A stretch of 64,000 nucleotides of DNA, from positions 124,001 through 188,000 of the forward strand of contig SVOL01000001.1 in NCBI GenBank assembly GCA_015066395.1. The letters are read 5' to 3'. The translations under genes and the position numbers were made by a program. Shown in pieces: positions 1 to 7,516 of this stretch. How positions within the stretch are numbered: the first letter of the stretch is position 1; every line of letters begins with the position of its first letter. Origin of the DNA: Oscillospiraceae bacterium (GTDB lineage Bacteria; Bacillota; Clostridia; Oscillospirales; Acutalibacteraceae). The notes under the pieces were generated by a model, which did no database searches, was not told where the DNA came from, and saw nothing but the letters and a program-made list of their open reading frames with translations.

Positions 1-74
1 ACGAAGAGGAATTCAAGTGTCCCTTATGCACAGCGGGCAAAGACAATTTCAGCAATTTAAGCAAGTACAGATAA
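1..74 (+). CDS. C-terminal end of a rubredoxin-domain protein (partial)
   Basis: The frame starting at base 3 reads 23 codons to a TAA at 72-74. The peptide has a CPLC motif followed by AGKDNF. This matches the second cysteine pair and following residues of a rubredoxin fold, as found at the C-terminus of rubrerythrins and of rubredoxin-linked flavoproteins, where four cysteines hold one iron. The first cysteine pair and any upstream domain lie outside the window, so the parent protein cannot be named. A terminator hairpin follows directly. Confidence 0.6.
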   Translation, partial: EEEFKCPLCTAGKDNFSNLSKYR

Positions 75-76
75 GA

Positions 77-106
77 AAACGCGGTGGCTTTCCACCGCGT
101 TTTTCT
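77..106 (+). terminator. Rho-independent terminator after the rubredoxin-domain gene
   Basis: A 10-bp stem (78-87 with 92-101) closes a 4-nt loop and runs into a T-rich tract at 99-106. It sits three bases after the upstream stop codon. Confidence 0.85.
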
Positions 107-148
107 TGTATTAAGAGACCACTCAACTCCACTGTTTTAATGTTCCTA

Positions 149-178
149 TTGACAATTTCGGTCGAATAATTGTATAAT
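149..178 (+). promoter_or_regulatory. Sigma-A promoter of the riboswitch/NhaC transcript
   Basis: TTGACA at 149-154 and TATAAT at 173-178 are separated by 18 bp. Both hexamers match consensus. Transcription would start near 185, about 25 nt ahead of the lysine riboswitch. Confidence 0.85.
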
Positions 179-204
179 AACACTAATCGTAGCGAAAAGT
201 TACG

Positions 205-370
205 AAAAAAGATAGAGGTCGCGGTACATAAAAGTAGCGTCAAAAAGGCACGGAAATGCCGATTGCGAAAGGATGCACCGCCGAAATCTGCAAAATGTTT
301 CCGCAGTTTGCAGGTTGGTATGCGTCAGAATATGTCGCGTACTGTCACAGTCCGGTGGAGAGCTATCGAA
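205..370 (+). ncRNA. Lysine riboswitch (L box)
   Basis: The leader contains the signature blocks of the L-box aptamer: GATAGAGG at 211-218, a GAAAGG block near 269, CCGCCGAA near 280, TTGGTATGCG near 314, ACTGTCACAG near 341 and GGTGGAGAGCTATC at its end. The P1 helix forms between GATAG (211-215) and CTATC (363-367). In the family, lysine binding stabilises P1 and turns the downstream gene off. It lies between a consensus promoter and a terminator-like hairpin ahead of an NhaC-family transporter, an arrangement described for candidate lysine importers in Firmicutes. Confidence 0.9.
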
Positions 371-384
371 AGAGTTTTGAGGAA

Positions 385-428
385 TTTTCGATCGCATCCA
401 ATCGGAGTGCGGTCGAAAATTTATTTTT
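385..428 (+). terminator. Riboswitch expression-platform terminator
   Basis: A 12-bp stem (385-396 with 408-419, one G-U pair) is followed by T-rich sequence at 420-428. The hairpin lies 18 bases after P1 of the lysine riboswitch and just before the ribosome binding site AAGGAG at 429-434. The position suggests transcription attenuation at high lysine; the competing antiterminator was not worked out. Confidence 0.7.
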
Positions 429-442
429 AAGGAGTAAGCAAA

Positions 443-2077
443 ATGAAAAAGAAGTTTCTTATCATTGCAACGGTAGTACTGCTTTGTCTTATGTCTACCG
501 TAACGGTTTTTGCAACCGACGGCGATGCCTCCGCTGCAAATCCGTTCATCGCTACCTTCTGGTCACTCGTGCCTCCGCTGGTAGCCATTGTTCTCGCACT
601 TGTAACCAAGGAAGTCTACAGCTCTTTGTTTGTGGGTATTTTGGTCGGTGCTTTGTTCTACAGTAACTTCAACATCGTCGGTACTGTTGATTCGCTCGTT
701 CAGGACGGACTTATTGCCGCTGTTTCGGGTACGGCAGGTATCTTCGTCTTCCTCGTTATCCTCGGTATTATGGTTGCACTCATCAACAAGACCGGCGGTT
801 CACGCGCCTTTGGTGAGTGGGCTAAGACCCACATCAAATCGAAGGTCGGTGCTATTATTTGCACATTCATTTTAGGTGTTCTCATCTTTATCGATGACTA
901 TTTCAACTGCCTTACCGTCGGCTCTGTTATGCGTCCTGTTACCGACGCTCACAAGGTCAGCCGTGCTAAGCTTTCGTATATTATCGACGCTACTGCAGCG
1001 CCTATTTGTATGATCGCTCCTATCTCTTCCTGGGCAGCCGCTGTTTCGGAGTATACCGCAGGTATTACCGATGCGGCCGGAAACGAGATCTCCAGCTTAG
1101 CCCTCTTCTGCAAGGCTATTCCCTATAATTTCTATTCACTTTTAACCCTCATTTTCGTAGTGGCTATCACTCTTATGAAGTTCGACTTCGGTCCTATGAA
1201 GAAGCACGAAGAGAACGCGTTGAACGGTGACCTCTTCACCTTCGGCGGCGAAGTTATGAGCGACGAGAGCGAGGTTGAAGAGGATTCAAGAGGTCGTGTT
1301 ATTGACCTCATTCTCCCCATCGTTGTACTTATCATAGTTTCTGTATTTGCCCTCATTTATGTGGGTGGATTCTTCACTGCAGGCAGTGATTTCAAGGGCG
1401 ATTTTATCGGTGCCTTCGGCGATACCGATGCCACTATCGGCTTGCCCTTGGGCGGCATAGTTGCTTTGCTCGTAACCGTTATCTACGTTATCTGCCGCCG
1501 CCTTGTAACCTTCAAAGAGGCAATGTCCTGCATTCCTAAGGGCTTTATTGCAATGGTTCCCGCGATCCTCATTCTCACCATGGCTACCGCTTTAAAGAAT
1601 ATGACCGGCTTGCTCGGTTCGGATACCTTCGTTGAGAACGCTTTGGCAAACGCCGGCGCACTTCACAACTTCCTGCCCGCCATCATCTTCCTTGTTGCCT
1701 GCGGTATCGCATTTGCAACCGGAACCTCGTGGGGAACCTTCGGTATCCTTATTCCTATCGTTTTGTCCGTTTTCCCCGCAGGAAGCGAATTGATGGTAAT
1801 CGGTATGTCGGCCTGCCTTGCAGGTGCGGTTTGCGGTGACCACTGCTCACCTATTTCGGATACCACCATTATGTCGTCGGCAGGTGCACAGTGCGAGCAC
1901 GTCAACCACGTTTCGACCCAGTTGCCCTACGCTATTACTGTTGCGGTTGTATCATTTGTAAGCTACATCATCACAGGTTTCATTCAGAACTGGCTGATTG
2001 CACTTCCCATCGCTATTGCTCTGATGCTCCTCACGCTTGTTGTTATCAAACTTTTAACCGCTAAGAAGACTGCTTAA
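443..2077 (+). CDS. NhaC-family antiporter, probable lysine transporter
   Basis: The 544-residue integral membrane protein belongs to the NhaC Na+/H+ antiporter superfamily. It has a hydrophobic N-terminus (about residues 5-25), many membrane spans, and the conserved family stretch GTSWGTFGILIPI near residue 430. NhaC relatives usually exchange Na+ for H+. The lysine riboswitch directly upstream suggests instead the lysine-transporting subgroup predicted by comparative genomics and called LysW there; the substrate assignment rests on that regulation, not on the protein. The start ATG has AAGGAG eight bases upstream. It is a single-gene transcript, bounded by its own promoter and a strong terminator. 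Confidence 0.88.
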   Translation: MKKKFLIIATVVLLCLMSTVTVFATDGDASAANPFIATFWSLVPPLVAIVLALVTKEVYSSLFVGILVGALFYSNFNIVGTVDSLVQDGLIAAVSGTAGIFVFLVILGIMVALINKTGGSRAFGEWAKTHIKSKVGAIICTFILGVLIFIDDYFNCLTVGSVMRPVTDAHKVSRAKLSYIIDATAAPICMIAPISSWAAAVSEYTAGITDAAGNEISSLALFCKAIPYNFYSLLTLIFVVAITLMKFDFGPMKKHEENALNGDLFTFGGEVMSDESEVEEDSRGRVIDLILPIVVLIIVSVFALIYVGGFFTAGSDFKGDFIGAFGDTDATIGLPLGGIVALLVTVIYVICRRLVTFKEAMSCIPKGFIAMVPAILILTMATALKNMTGLLGSDTFVENALANAGALHNFLPAIIFLVACGIAFATGTSWGTFGILIPIVLSVFPAGSELMVIGMSACLAGAVCGDHCSPISDTTIMSSAGAQCEHVNHVSTQLPYAITVAVVSFVSYIITGFIQNWLIALPIAIALMLLTLVVIKLLTAKKTA

Positions 2078-2091
2078 ATTTTAAAATCATA

Positions 2092-2131
2092 GATCCCCGA
2101 TGTTTCAAAAAACATCGGGGATTGTTTTATT
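2092..2131 (+). terminator. Terminator after the NhaC-family gene
   Basis: The stem ATCCCCGATGTTT pairs with AACATCGGGGAT around a short A-rich loop, followed by TGTTTTATTT. It begins 14 bases after the stop codon. Its far side touches the stop of the opposite-strand XRE remnant. Confidence 0.88.
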
Positions 2132-2345
2132 TGTACGGTTCCGTATTATCAGTCAAACCTACAATATAATCAATGCTGGTGTTATAAAATTTCGCCAAAC
2201 GAATAAGCACATCAACAGGAACATTCAAGTTTCCTAATTCCTAATCGGAATATGTTGTCTGATGGATCTGCAAATATTCTGCTATTTGTTTTTGCTTAAT
2301 GTCTCGATCCTCGCGAAGGTCACGTATACGTTTAAACAACATCAT
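2127..2345 (-). pseudogene. XRE-family HTH regulator interrupted by one amber codon
   Basis: The minus strand encodes a 72-codon helix-turn-helix repressor of the small XRE type. It starts MMLFKRIRDLREDRDIKQKQIAEYL, shown here as two pieces (MMLFKRIRDLREDR, DIKQKQIAEYL), and ends LIRLAKFYNTSIDYIVGLTD. Codon 35 is TAG (2243-2241). Relatives read SDYELG at this point, so a single TAC-to-TAG change explains the stop. The rest is intact in frame on both sides, with RBS GAGGTG ahead of the start. Two inverted repeats in the divergent spacer look like its operators. It is either recently dead, a sequencing error, or read through. It is too short and broken to appear as an ordinary ORF. Confidence 0.8.
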
Positions 2346-2367
2346 CACCTCTTGAGGCTATTATGTC

Positions 2368-2413
2368 TTAAGGGAATATGCCTTATTGGCTTTTAAGGGA
2401 ATTTCCCTTAAAA
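2368..2413. promoter_or_regulatory. Twin palindromic operators between the XRE and SLOG genes
   Basis: A near-perfect dyad of two 11-base arms around one central base lies at 2391-2413 (TTTTAAGGGAA then ATTCCCTTAAAA-like arm). A weaker copy with the same half-site TTAAGGGAAT lies at 2368-2387. Their centres are about 24 bp apart. Paired dyads in the divergent spacer of a small XRE gene are typical of autorepressor operators. Confidence 0.6.
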
Positions 2414-2600
2414 CATTTTGAAAGGGTGATGTTTATGCCGGCATGCACATTTATTGGACACACCGATTTTTCGGAAAGTAATTTTGCATCAATTTATGAT
2501 ACAATTAAATATTTAATAGAAGAAGAGAACGTAACAACATTTTATGTCGGCACTCACGGAAACGTTGTCACTCTGAGCATGGCAAAGAATTTTTTCGCAA

Positions 2601-2625
2601 GATCCTTCACTGCGTTCAGGATGAC
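2601..2625 (+). repeat. Partial copy of dispersed repeat R1
   Basis: GATCCTTCACTGCGTTCAGG followed by ATGAC matches the right arm of the hairpin repeats at 44950-45005 and 45024-45097 with three changes. The left arm is absent. Confidence 0.6.
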
Positions 2626-2654
2626 AAGTTTACGATATTTACAATTATATAATT

Positions 2655-2691
2655 CGTGCCGTAGGCACACCTTACCTCTTCACTCTTACCT
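2655..2691 (+). repeat. Copy of dispersed repeat R2
   Basis: A small hairpin (GTGCC-GTA-GGCAC) followed by ACCTTACCTCTTCACTC and TTACCT. The same plan, hairpin plus ACCTTACCTNTTCACT, occurs twice at 40705-40818. Confidence 0.6.
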
Positions 2692-2693
2692 AA

Positions 2694-2728
2694 AAACCGA
2701 CCCCGAGTTAAACTCGGGGTCGGTTTGT
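2694..2728 (-). terminator. Bidirectional terminator after ireB
   Basis: The stem ACCGACCCCGAGTT pairs with AACTCGGGGTCGGT around a short AT loop, flanked by A/T tracts on both sides. It lies four bases beyond the ireB stop codon on the minus strand. Confidence 0.85.
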
Positions 2729-2731
2729 TCA

Positions 2732-2986
2732 TCAGTGTGTTAGGTAATACTTGACGAGCATCTGCAACAAAATGTCGCGGTCGACACGTCTTATTAAATT
2801 ACGTGCATTATTATGCGTGGTGATATAGGTCGGATCCTCCGACATAATATAACCGACGATCTGATTGACAGGATTATAACCCTTTTCTTTCAAAGCGTTA
2901 TAAACCTCGAGCATAATTCTCCTTACCTCCTGCTCCTGTTCGTTGCCGAGGCTGAAGGTAATTGTGTTCTGATTGCTTCCATTCAT
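2732..2986 (-). CDS. ireB: IreB-family regulatory phosphoprotein (UPF0297)
   Basis: The 84-residue soluble protein carries the hallmark stretch of the UPF0297/IreB family: [14 protein letters not shown], then [10 protein letters not shown] and [11 protein letters not shown]. In Enterococcus IreB is a substrate of the PASTA kinase IreK and affects cell-wall stress tolerance; in most Firmicutes the role is less clear. The ATG at 2986 is preferred over the GTG three codons upstream because AGAGAGGTG sits six bases before it. It has its own promoter and terminator. In many Firmicutes it lies next to ruvX and UPF0473 genes, which are not here. Confidence 0.9.
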   Translation of the reverse strand: MNGSNQNTITFSLGNEQEQEVRRIMLEVYNALKEKGYNPVNQIVGYIMSEDPTYITTHNNARNLIRRVDRDILLQMLVKYYLTH

Positions 2987-3009
2987 AATAAGCACCTCTC
3001 TTTATAATT

Positions 3010-3038
3010 ATTTTACAACAACAGATGTTCTTTTACAA
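3010..3038 (-). promoter_or_regulatory. Promoter of ireB
   Basis: On the minus strand TTGTAA (3038-3033) and TAAAAT (3015-3010) are 17 bp apart, 24 bases ahead of the ireB start. Confidence 0.65.
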
Positions 3039-3054
3039 GTGTTTTTTTGAAAAT

Positions 3055-5502
3055 TTAGATTTTCTCCAATTTAGCGAAGTTTGCCATCAGCTTTTTGGTA
3101 CCTTTAGTGTCAAAAGCAATCTCCAAAAGCGTGTCGTTGCCCATCGGTGTTGCCGAAAGTATCATTCCCTCGCCGAACGCTTTGTGCTTAACCCTATTAC
3201 CTACAGAAAAGCTCTGTTTGGGAGCAGCGGCCGGTGTTGATGTAGGTCGCCGATTGGCATAAGGACTCGATACGCTTCTTTGTCGGTTGATGACCCCGAA
3301 GGCGTCGTCGGAGTCGTATGCTTTGGAACCGTAGCCGCCATAACCTCTGCCCTGCGAAAATCCTCCGCTCGACGAGCCGTAGCGGAACTCGGCACCCGAA
3401 TAGCCGCCACCAACTCGCGAAACACTCTTTATATTGCAGAGGTCTTTCGGCACCTCTTCCAAGAACCTCGACGGCAGATTTCTCCCTGTTTGACCGTAAA
3501 GCAAACGCGTATAGGCATTAGAAATATAGAGCCTTTCCCGAGCTCTCGTTATCGCAACGTATGCAAGTCGGCGTTCCTCTTCAATATCCTCGGGAGTGCC
3601 GTAGACCGACTGATTTCCGGGGAAGATTCCCTCTTCCATACCAACAAGGTAAACATTGTTGAACTCCAGACCTTTGGCCGAGTGAACGGTCATTAGCACG
3701 ACCGCGTCGGCATCAGGGTCAAACTGATCGATGTCACTGATCAATGCCACTTCTTCCAAAAATCCCGTAAGGCTGGGGTTCTCGTTCTCCTTTTCGTACT
3801 GAGCGATACTCGATGCCAATTCCTTGACATTGTCGACTCGGTCTGCCCCCTCTTTGCCCTCGGCGATAAGCGACAGCATATATCCCGACTTGTCAAGCAT
3901 TTCACTAAAAAGTTCAGCTATCGGCATCTCATCAATTTTCTCGCTCAGCTCATTTATCATCACAGTAAAGTTCTTGAGCTTTGTCGCGGCTCTGGAGATA
4001 CTGCTGAACTCATCTGCACGCTCAAACACCTCGAACAACGACATTCCTAAACTGTCGGCGATCTCCAACGCATTTTTAACGGTAGTATCACCTATTCCCC
4101 GTTTCGGCTCGTTGATGATTCGGGTCAGACGAACACGGTCAGAATGATTTGCGATAACATTAAGATACGCAATAACGTCCTTGATCTCCTTGCGGTCATA
4201 GAATCTGTGACCCGCTAAAACTCTGTACGGCACACCCGAGCGTGCCATAACATTTTCCAATGAGTTCGACTGAGCGTTCATTCGGTAAAGAATGGCGTTG
4301 TCGGAGTATTTTCCGCCTGCGGCAACATAGTTTAAGATACTGTCAACAACGTGTGAAGCCTCACCCTTTTCATCAGGTGCGGTATAAACCTCAATTTTCT
4401 CTCCGCCGTCCTTGTCGGTCCAAAGATTCTTGCCCTTTCGTGCCTGATTATTCGCAATAACGGCATTAGCGGCATCAAGGATTATCGAAGTCGAACGATA
4501 ATTCTGCTCTAAGCGGATGACCTTGGCATCCGGATACTGCTCCTCAAAGCTCAAAATATTCTCGATCGTCGCACCGCGGAAACGGTAAATACTCTGGTCG
4601 TCATCACCGACAACACAGATGTTGCGATGACCCTCGGCAAGAGTGCTGACCAAAACATACTGTGCGTGGTTGGTATCCTGATACTCGTCCACCATTATGT
4701 ATTTGAACTTCCGCTTATAATATTCGAGAACATCATCATTTTGCCGCAACAATTTTACGGTGTTGACGATCATATCGTCAAAATCCATCGCGTCGGCGTT
4801 AATAAGTGCTTCCCTGTAGGCTTTGTAGGCACGTCCTATCTTGGAAAGCCTGACATCGCCCATATTCTCCGAAATAAACTCTTCGGGGTCAATAAGATTG
4901 TCCTTAGCGTTACTAATGACTGACAACGCCGACTTTACGGGAATTATCTTCTCGTCTATGTTTAGGTTTTTATAGACCTCTTTCATAACCCGTTTTTGGT
5001 CGTCGGTATCATAGATAGTGAAATGACTTGAGAATCCCAATCGGTCGCCGAATTTTCTGAGTATCTTTCCGCAAACGGAGTGAAAAGTTCCTGCCCAGAT
5101 ATCCAACGCTTCATCACCGAGCATGGCGGCGATTCGCTCCTTTAACTCGTTGGCCGCCTTATTGGTAAAGGTGATTGCCAATATCTCCCACGGCTTGGCC
5201 GTATCAACGCCGAGCAAACGCCAGTCGGGCTCACCGTTGGTAAGGTCTGACTGAAGTTCAGACAAGGTGGACTCGTTTATAAACGGCGGCACTTCTGTAG
5301 AATTGTATGCATCACCGAAACGAACAAGAGAAGCAATTCTGTTTACAAGTACCGTTGTTTTACCCGAGCCTGCTCCGGCTAAAATAAGCACGGGGCCTTT
5401 GGCGGTCACAACACCCTCAAACTGCCTGTTGTTCATTCTTTTAAAATATTTACGGATTATATCACGCCTTAACTCCAAAAATCTATTTTCAATATCGGAC
5501 AT
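3055..5502 (-). CDS. pcrA: ATP-dependent 3'-5' DNA helicase PcrA/UvrD
   Basis: The 815-residue superfamily 1A helicase unwinds DNA in repair and replication and removes recombinase or stalled polymerase. All motifs are present in order: Walker A GAGSGKTT (about residues 43-50), DEYQDTN (II), VVGDDDQSIYRFRGA (III), EQNYRS (IV), TVHSAKGLEF (V) and YVAITRARERL (VI). A Gly/Ser/Tyr-rich linker follows, then the C-terminal Tudor-like domain (VGNRVKHKAFGEGMI) that contacts RNA polymerase in Bacillus. The ATG at 5502 has GGAG seven bases upstream; a TTG six codons earlier is less likely. It is monocistronic, with its own promoter. In Bacillus pcrA is followed by ligA, which is absent here. Confidence 0.95.
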   Translation of the reverse strand: MSDIENRFLELRRDIIRKYFKRMNNRQFEGVVTAKGPVLILAGAGSGKTTVLVNRIASLVRFGDAYNSTEVPPFINESTLSELQSDLTNGEPDWRLLGVDTAKPWEILAITFTNKAANELKERIAAMLGDEALDIWAGTFHSVCGKILRKFGDRLGFSSHFTIYDTDDQKRVMKEVYKNLNIDEKIIPVKSALSVISNAKDNLIDPEEFISENMGDVRLSKIGRAYKAYREALINADAMDFDDMIVNTVKLLRQNDDVLEYYKRKFKYIMVDEYQDTNHAQYVLVSTLAEGHRNICVVGDDDQSIYRFRGATIENILSFEEQYPDAKVIRLEQNYRSTSIILDAANAVIANNQARKGKNLWTDKDGGEKIEVYTAPDEKGEASHVVDSILNYVAAGGKYSDNAILYRMNAQSNSLENVMARSGVPYRVLAGHRFYDRKEIKDVIAYLNVIANHSDRVRLTRIINEPKRGIGDTTVKNALEIADSLGMSLFEVFERADEFSSISRAATKLKNFTVMINELSEKIDEMPIAELFSEMLDKSGYMLSLIAEGKEGADRVDNVKELASSIAQYEKENENPSLTGFLEEVALISDIDQFDPDADAVVLMTVHSAKGLEFNNVYLVGMEEGIFPGNQSVYGTPEDIEEERRLAYVAITRARERLYISNAYTRLLYGQTGRNLPSRFLEEVPKDLCNIKSVSRVGGGYSGAEFRYGSSSGGFSQGRGYGGYGSKAYDSDDAFGVINRQRSVSSPYANRRPTSTPAAAPKQSFSVGNRVKHKAFGEGMILSATPMGNDTLLEIAFDTKGTKKLMANFAKLEKI

Positions 5503-5549
5503 TTCTGTTCTCCGTTTCAAAATTTCATCTCTTAAATGTTAATATAGCC

Positions 5550-5578
5550 ATTATACACTAACCGCTACTACTTTTCAA
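5550..5578 (-). promoter_or_regulatory. Promoter of pcrA
   Basis: On the minus strand TTGAAA (5578-5573) and TATAAT (5555-5550) are 17 bp apart. Confidence 0.7.
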
Positions 5579-5623
5579 CCAAAAATGAGTTGATTAAAGA
5601 GTTTAAATTACTGTAAAAAACAG

Positions 5624-5652
5624 TTGATTAAATTTAAAATGTGTAGTATAAT
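5624..5652 (+). promoter_or_regulatory. Promoter of the SRP RNA gene
   Basis: TTGATT (5624-5629) and TATAAT (5647-5652) are 17 bp apart. Initiation seven or eight bases later coincides with the 5' end of the SRP RNA helix. Confidence 0.8.
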
Positions 5653-5659
5653 ACACAAT

Positions 5660-5804
5660 AAGGTACGCTTTTAGGCGTGCGAACGGTCGGGTCCTGTGCG
5701 ACGGGACGCCGTGAACCATGTCAGGCGGGGAACCGAGCAGCATTAAGCGGATTTTCTCGTGTGCCGCAGCCAACTCGGTCGTTCGTACGTCTAAGGGCGT
5801 ACCT
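5660..5804 (+). ncRNA. ffs: Signal recognition particle RNA (4.5S/scRNA)
   Basis: The 5' strand AGGTACGC at 5661 pairs with GCGTACCT ending at 5804, giving a long rod. The distal tip holds the conserved Ffh-binding domain: GTCAGGC, a GGAA tetraloop, then CCGAGCAGCA. Ffh binds this tip to form the signal recognition particle that targets proteins to SecYEG. The length of about 145 nt is longer than the 4.5S RNA and far shorter than the Alu-bearing 270-nt Bacillus form; no Alu domain is evident. Its place directly before dnaX matches the scr-dnaX order in Bacillus. Confidence 0.88.
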
Positions 5805-5833
5805 TTATTTGAATATTTAAGGGAGTGGAATAA

Positions 5834-7504
5834 ATGTATCAGGCTTTATATCGTAAATACAGACCGCATGACTTTTCGGGCGTTGTCGGTCAGGAACATA
5901 TAACCGAAATATTGAAAAACGAGCTCAAAACGGGCAAGATATTCCACTCTTATCTTTTCACGGGTCCGAGAGGAACGGGTAAGACCAGCTGTGCCAAAAT
6001 TTTGGCTAAAGCCGTCAACTGCCTTAACAGCGAGCAGGGTGATGCCTGCGGTGAGTGTGACTCCTGCAAGGCAATAGAAAACGGCGACGTGCTGGATATC
6101 GTTGAGATCGACGCCGCTTCAAATACGGGCGTTGACAACATCCGCGACTTAAAAGAGCAGGTCAACTACACTCCGACCAGCTCGAAGTACCGTGTTTATA
6201 TTATCGACGAGGTTCACATGCTGTCCATCGGTGCTTTTAACGCACTTCTTAAGACACTTGAGGAACCGCCTGCACACATAATCTTCATTCTGGCGACCAC
6301 CGAGGTCCACAAGCTTCCCGCAACCATTCTTTCGCGTTGCCAGAGGTTTGATTTCCATAGGATCAGCTTAGAGGCCATTTCCGGCCGGATCCAATATATC
6401 GCAGAAAAAGAAGGCTTTACTATTGACACCTCTGCGGCTGATATGATCGCCCGACTTTGCGACGGCGGAATGCGAGATGCTCTCTCGACCTTAGACCTTT
6501 GTGCCGCCAGAAGCCGACACATCACCGGCAACGATGTTTTACAGGTCTGTTCTTTAGCGGGCAGTAACTACTGTGCCGCATTGACCAACTTTATTGCCGA
6601 AGGTAATATCGCAGGAGCATTGGCAAAGATCGACGAGCTTCACAAAAACGCGGTCGATCTGACCCGACTTTGCTCTGAGATGATTACCCATTACCGCAAC
6701 CTTATGATCGCAAAAACGGTCAAAGATCCGACATCTCTTATCGTTTGCACAGCCGAATCTTTAAAGGAACTGCAGGCTCAAAGCAAAGATATCGGGATAG
6801 AGAGTATTCTTAACGCTGTCAGAGTGCTGGCCGACTGTTTGGACCGAATGAGTACTTCCGACCGCAGGACCGAGTTTGAAATGGCGATAGTAACGCTTTG
6901 CAATCCGACGCTTGATAATTCTCCGTCGGCACTGCTACAGCGGCTCGAAAAATTAGAACGTATGATGAAATACGGTGCTCCTATTACCGTGACCGCACCT
7001 TACGCTGCCGCTGCCGCGACCGCTTCTGCTACCGAAAAAGAAGCGGAAGAACCCAAAACCGCTATCGAAGAAACATACGAACCACCGATTCCCACCGTAA
7101 TATCCGATAAACCCGAAGTAGTCCCGATGAATGATATTGGCACAAACGAGTCCGCTCCTACCGCAACTGAAACAAAAACCGACAAAATAGAGAAGTTTGA
7201 TGCGTGGGCAGACGTGATAGACGAGTTGCAGGGCACAACGCCGCTGTTGGCTGTTTCACTCTTCGGTTCAAAGGCTTATTTAAAGGGTGACACCCTGCTT
7301 ATCGACTGCGAGGATCAGCAATTCTTCTCATTTATGCGGGGAAGCGATCCTTTCTACCGCAACCAGATAAAGCTTGCATTGCAAACAGTCGTCGGCAGAT
7401 CCTACCGTTTAGGTCCCTACAAAAGACAGCAGCAATCGGAATCGACCGATCCGCTGAATGAGATCATCAACAGGTTGAAAACACTTGAAGTTCCCGAAAA
7501 TTAA
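5834..7504 (+). CDS. dnaX: DNA polymerase III subunit gamma/tau
   Basis: The 556-residue AAA+ clamp-loader subunit loads the beta clamp and links the replicase to the helicase. It opens MYQALYRKYRP, then has Walker A GPRGTGKTS (about residues 42-50), a zinc site with one cysteine followed by CGECDSC, Walker B DEVHML and the SRC motif ILSRCQRF. A linker rich in Ala/Glu/Pro (about residues 390-455) leads to a C-terminal tau domain. GGGAGTGG precedes the ATG. It lies just after the SRP RNA and 12 bases before ybaB, the usual Firmicutes order. No A-AAA-AAG slippery site for a programmed gamma frameshift was seen. Confidence 0.96.
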   Translation: MYQALYRKYRPHDFSGVVGQEHITEILKNELKTGKIFHSYLFTGPRGTGKTSCAKILAKAVNCLNSEQGDACGECDSCKAIENGDVLDIVEIDAASNTGVDNIRDLKEQVNYTPTSSKYRVYIIDEVHMLSIGAFNALLKTLEEPPAHIIFILATTEVHKLPATILSRCQRFDFHRISLEAISGRIQYIAEKEGFTIDTSAADMIARLCDGGMRDALSTLDLCAARSRHITGNDVLQVCSLAGSNYCAALTNFIAEGNIAGALAKIDELHKNAVDLTRLCSEMITHYRNLMIAKTVKDPTSLIVCTAESLKELQAQSKDIGIESILNAVRVLADCLDRMSTSDRRTEFEMAIVTLCNPTLDNSPSALLQRLEKLERMMKYGAPITVTAPYAAAAATASATEKEAEEPKTAIEETYEPPIPTVISDKPEVVPMNDIGTNESAPTATETKTDKIEKFDAWADVIDELQGTTPLLAVSLFGSKAYLKGDTLLIDCEDQQFFSFMRGSDPFYRNQIKLALQTVVGRSYRLGPYKRQQQSESTDPLNEIINRLKTLEVPEN

Positions 7505-7516
7505 GGAGTATAAATT

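Larger units (their letters stand above)
2429..2743 (+). pseudogene. Truncated SLOG-like protein (YpsA/DUF1273-type N-terminus)
   Basis: From the ATG at 2429 (RBS AAAGGG at 2421-2426) the first ~47 residues read like the small SLOG/DUF1273-like family common in Clostridia: CTFIGHTDF, then LIEEENVTTFYVGTHGN. SLOG domains bind nucleotides or related ligands. Family members continue for 100 or more residues with a Rossmann-type fold. Here the similarity stops near base 2580 and the frame runs through two dispersed repeats (2601-2625 and 2655-2691) and a terminator before a TAG-free end at 2743. The C-terminal half therefore looks lost and replaced by repeat DNA. No function should be assumed. 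Confidence 0.55.

Noticed and set aside
170..666. Small open frames over the riboswitch leader
   Set aside because: The region is explained by the lysine riboswitch and the start of the NhaC-family gene.
5718..5903. A 61-codon frame
   Set aside because: It lies in the SRP RNA and the start of dnaX, without a ribosome binding site.
5834..7504. Programmed frameshift in dnaX giving gamma
   Set aside because: No A-AAA-AAG heptamer with a following stem was found; only GAA-AAA-GAA type runs occur.
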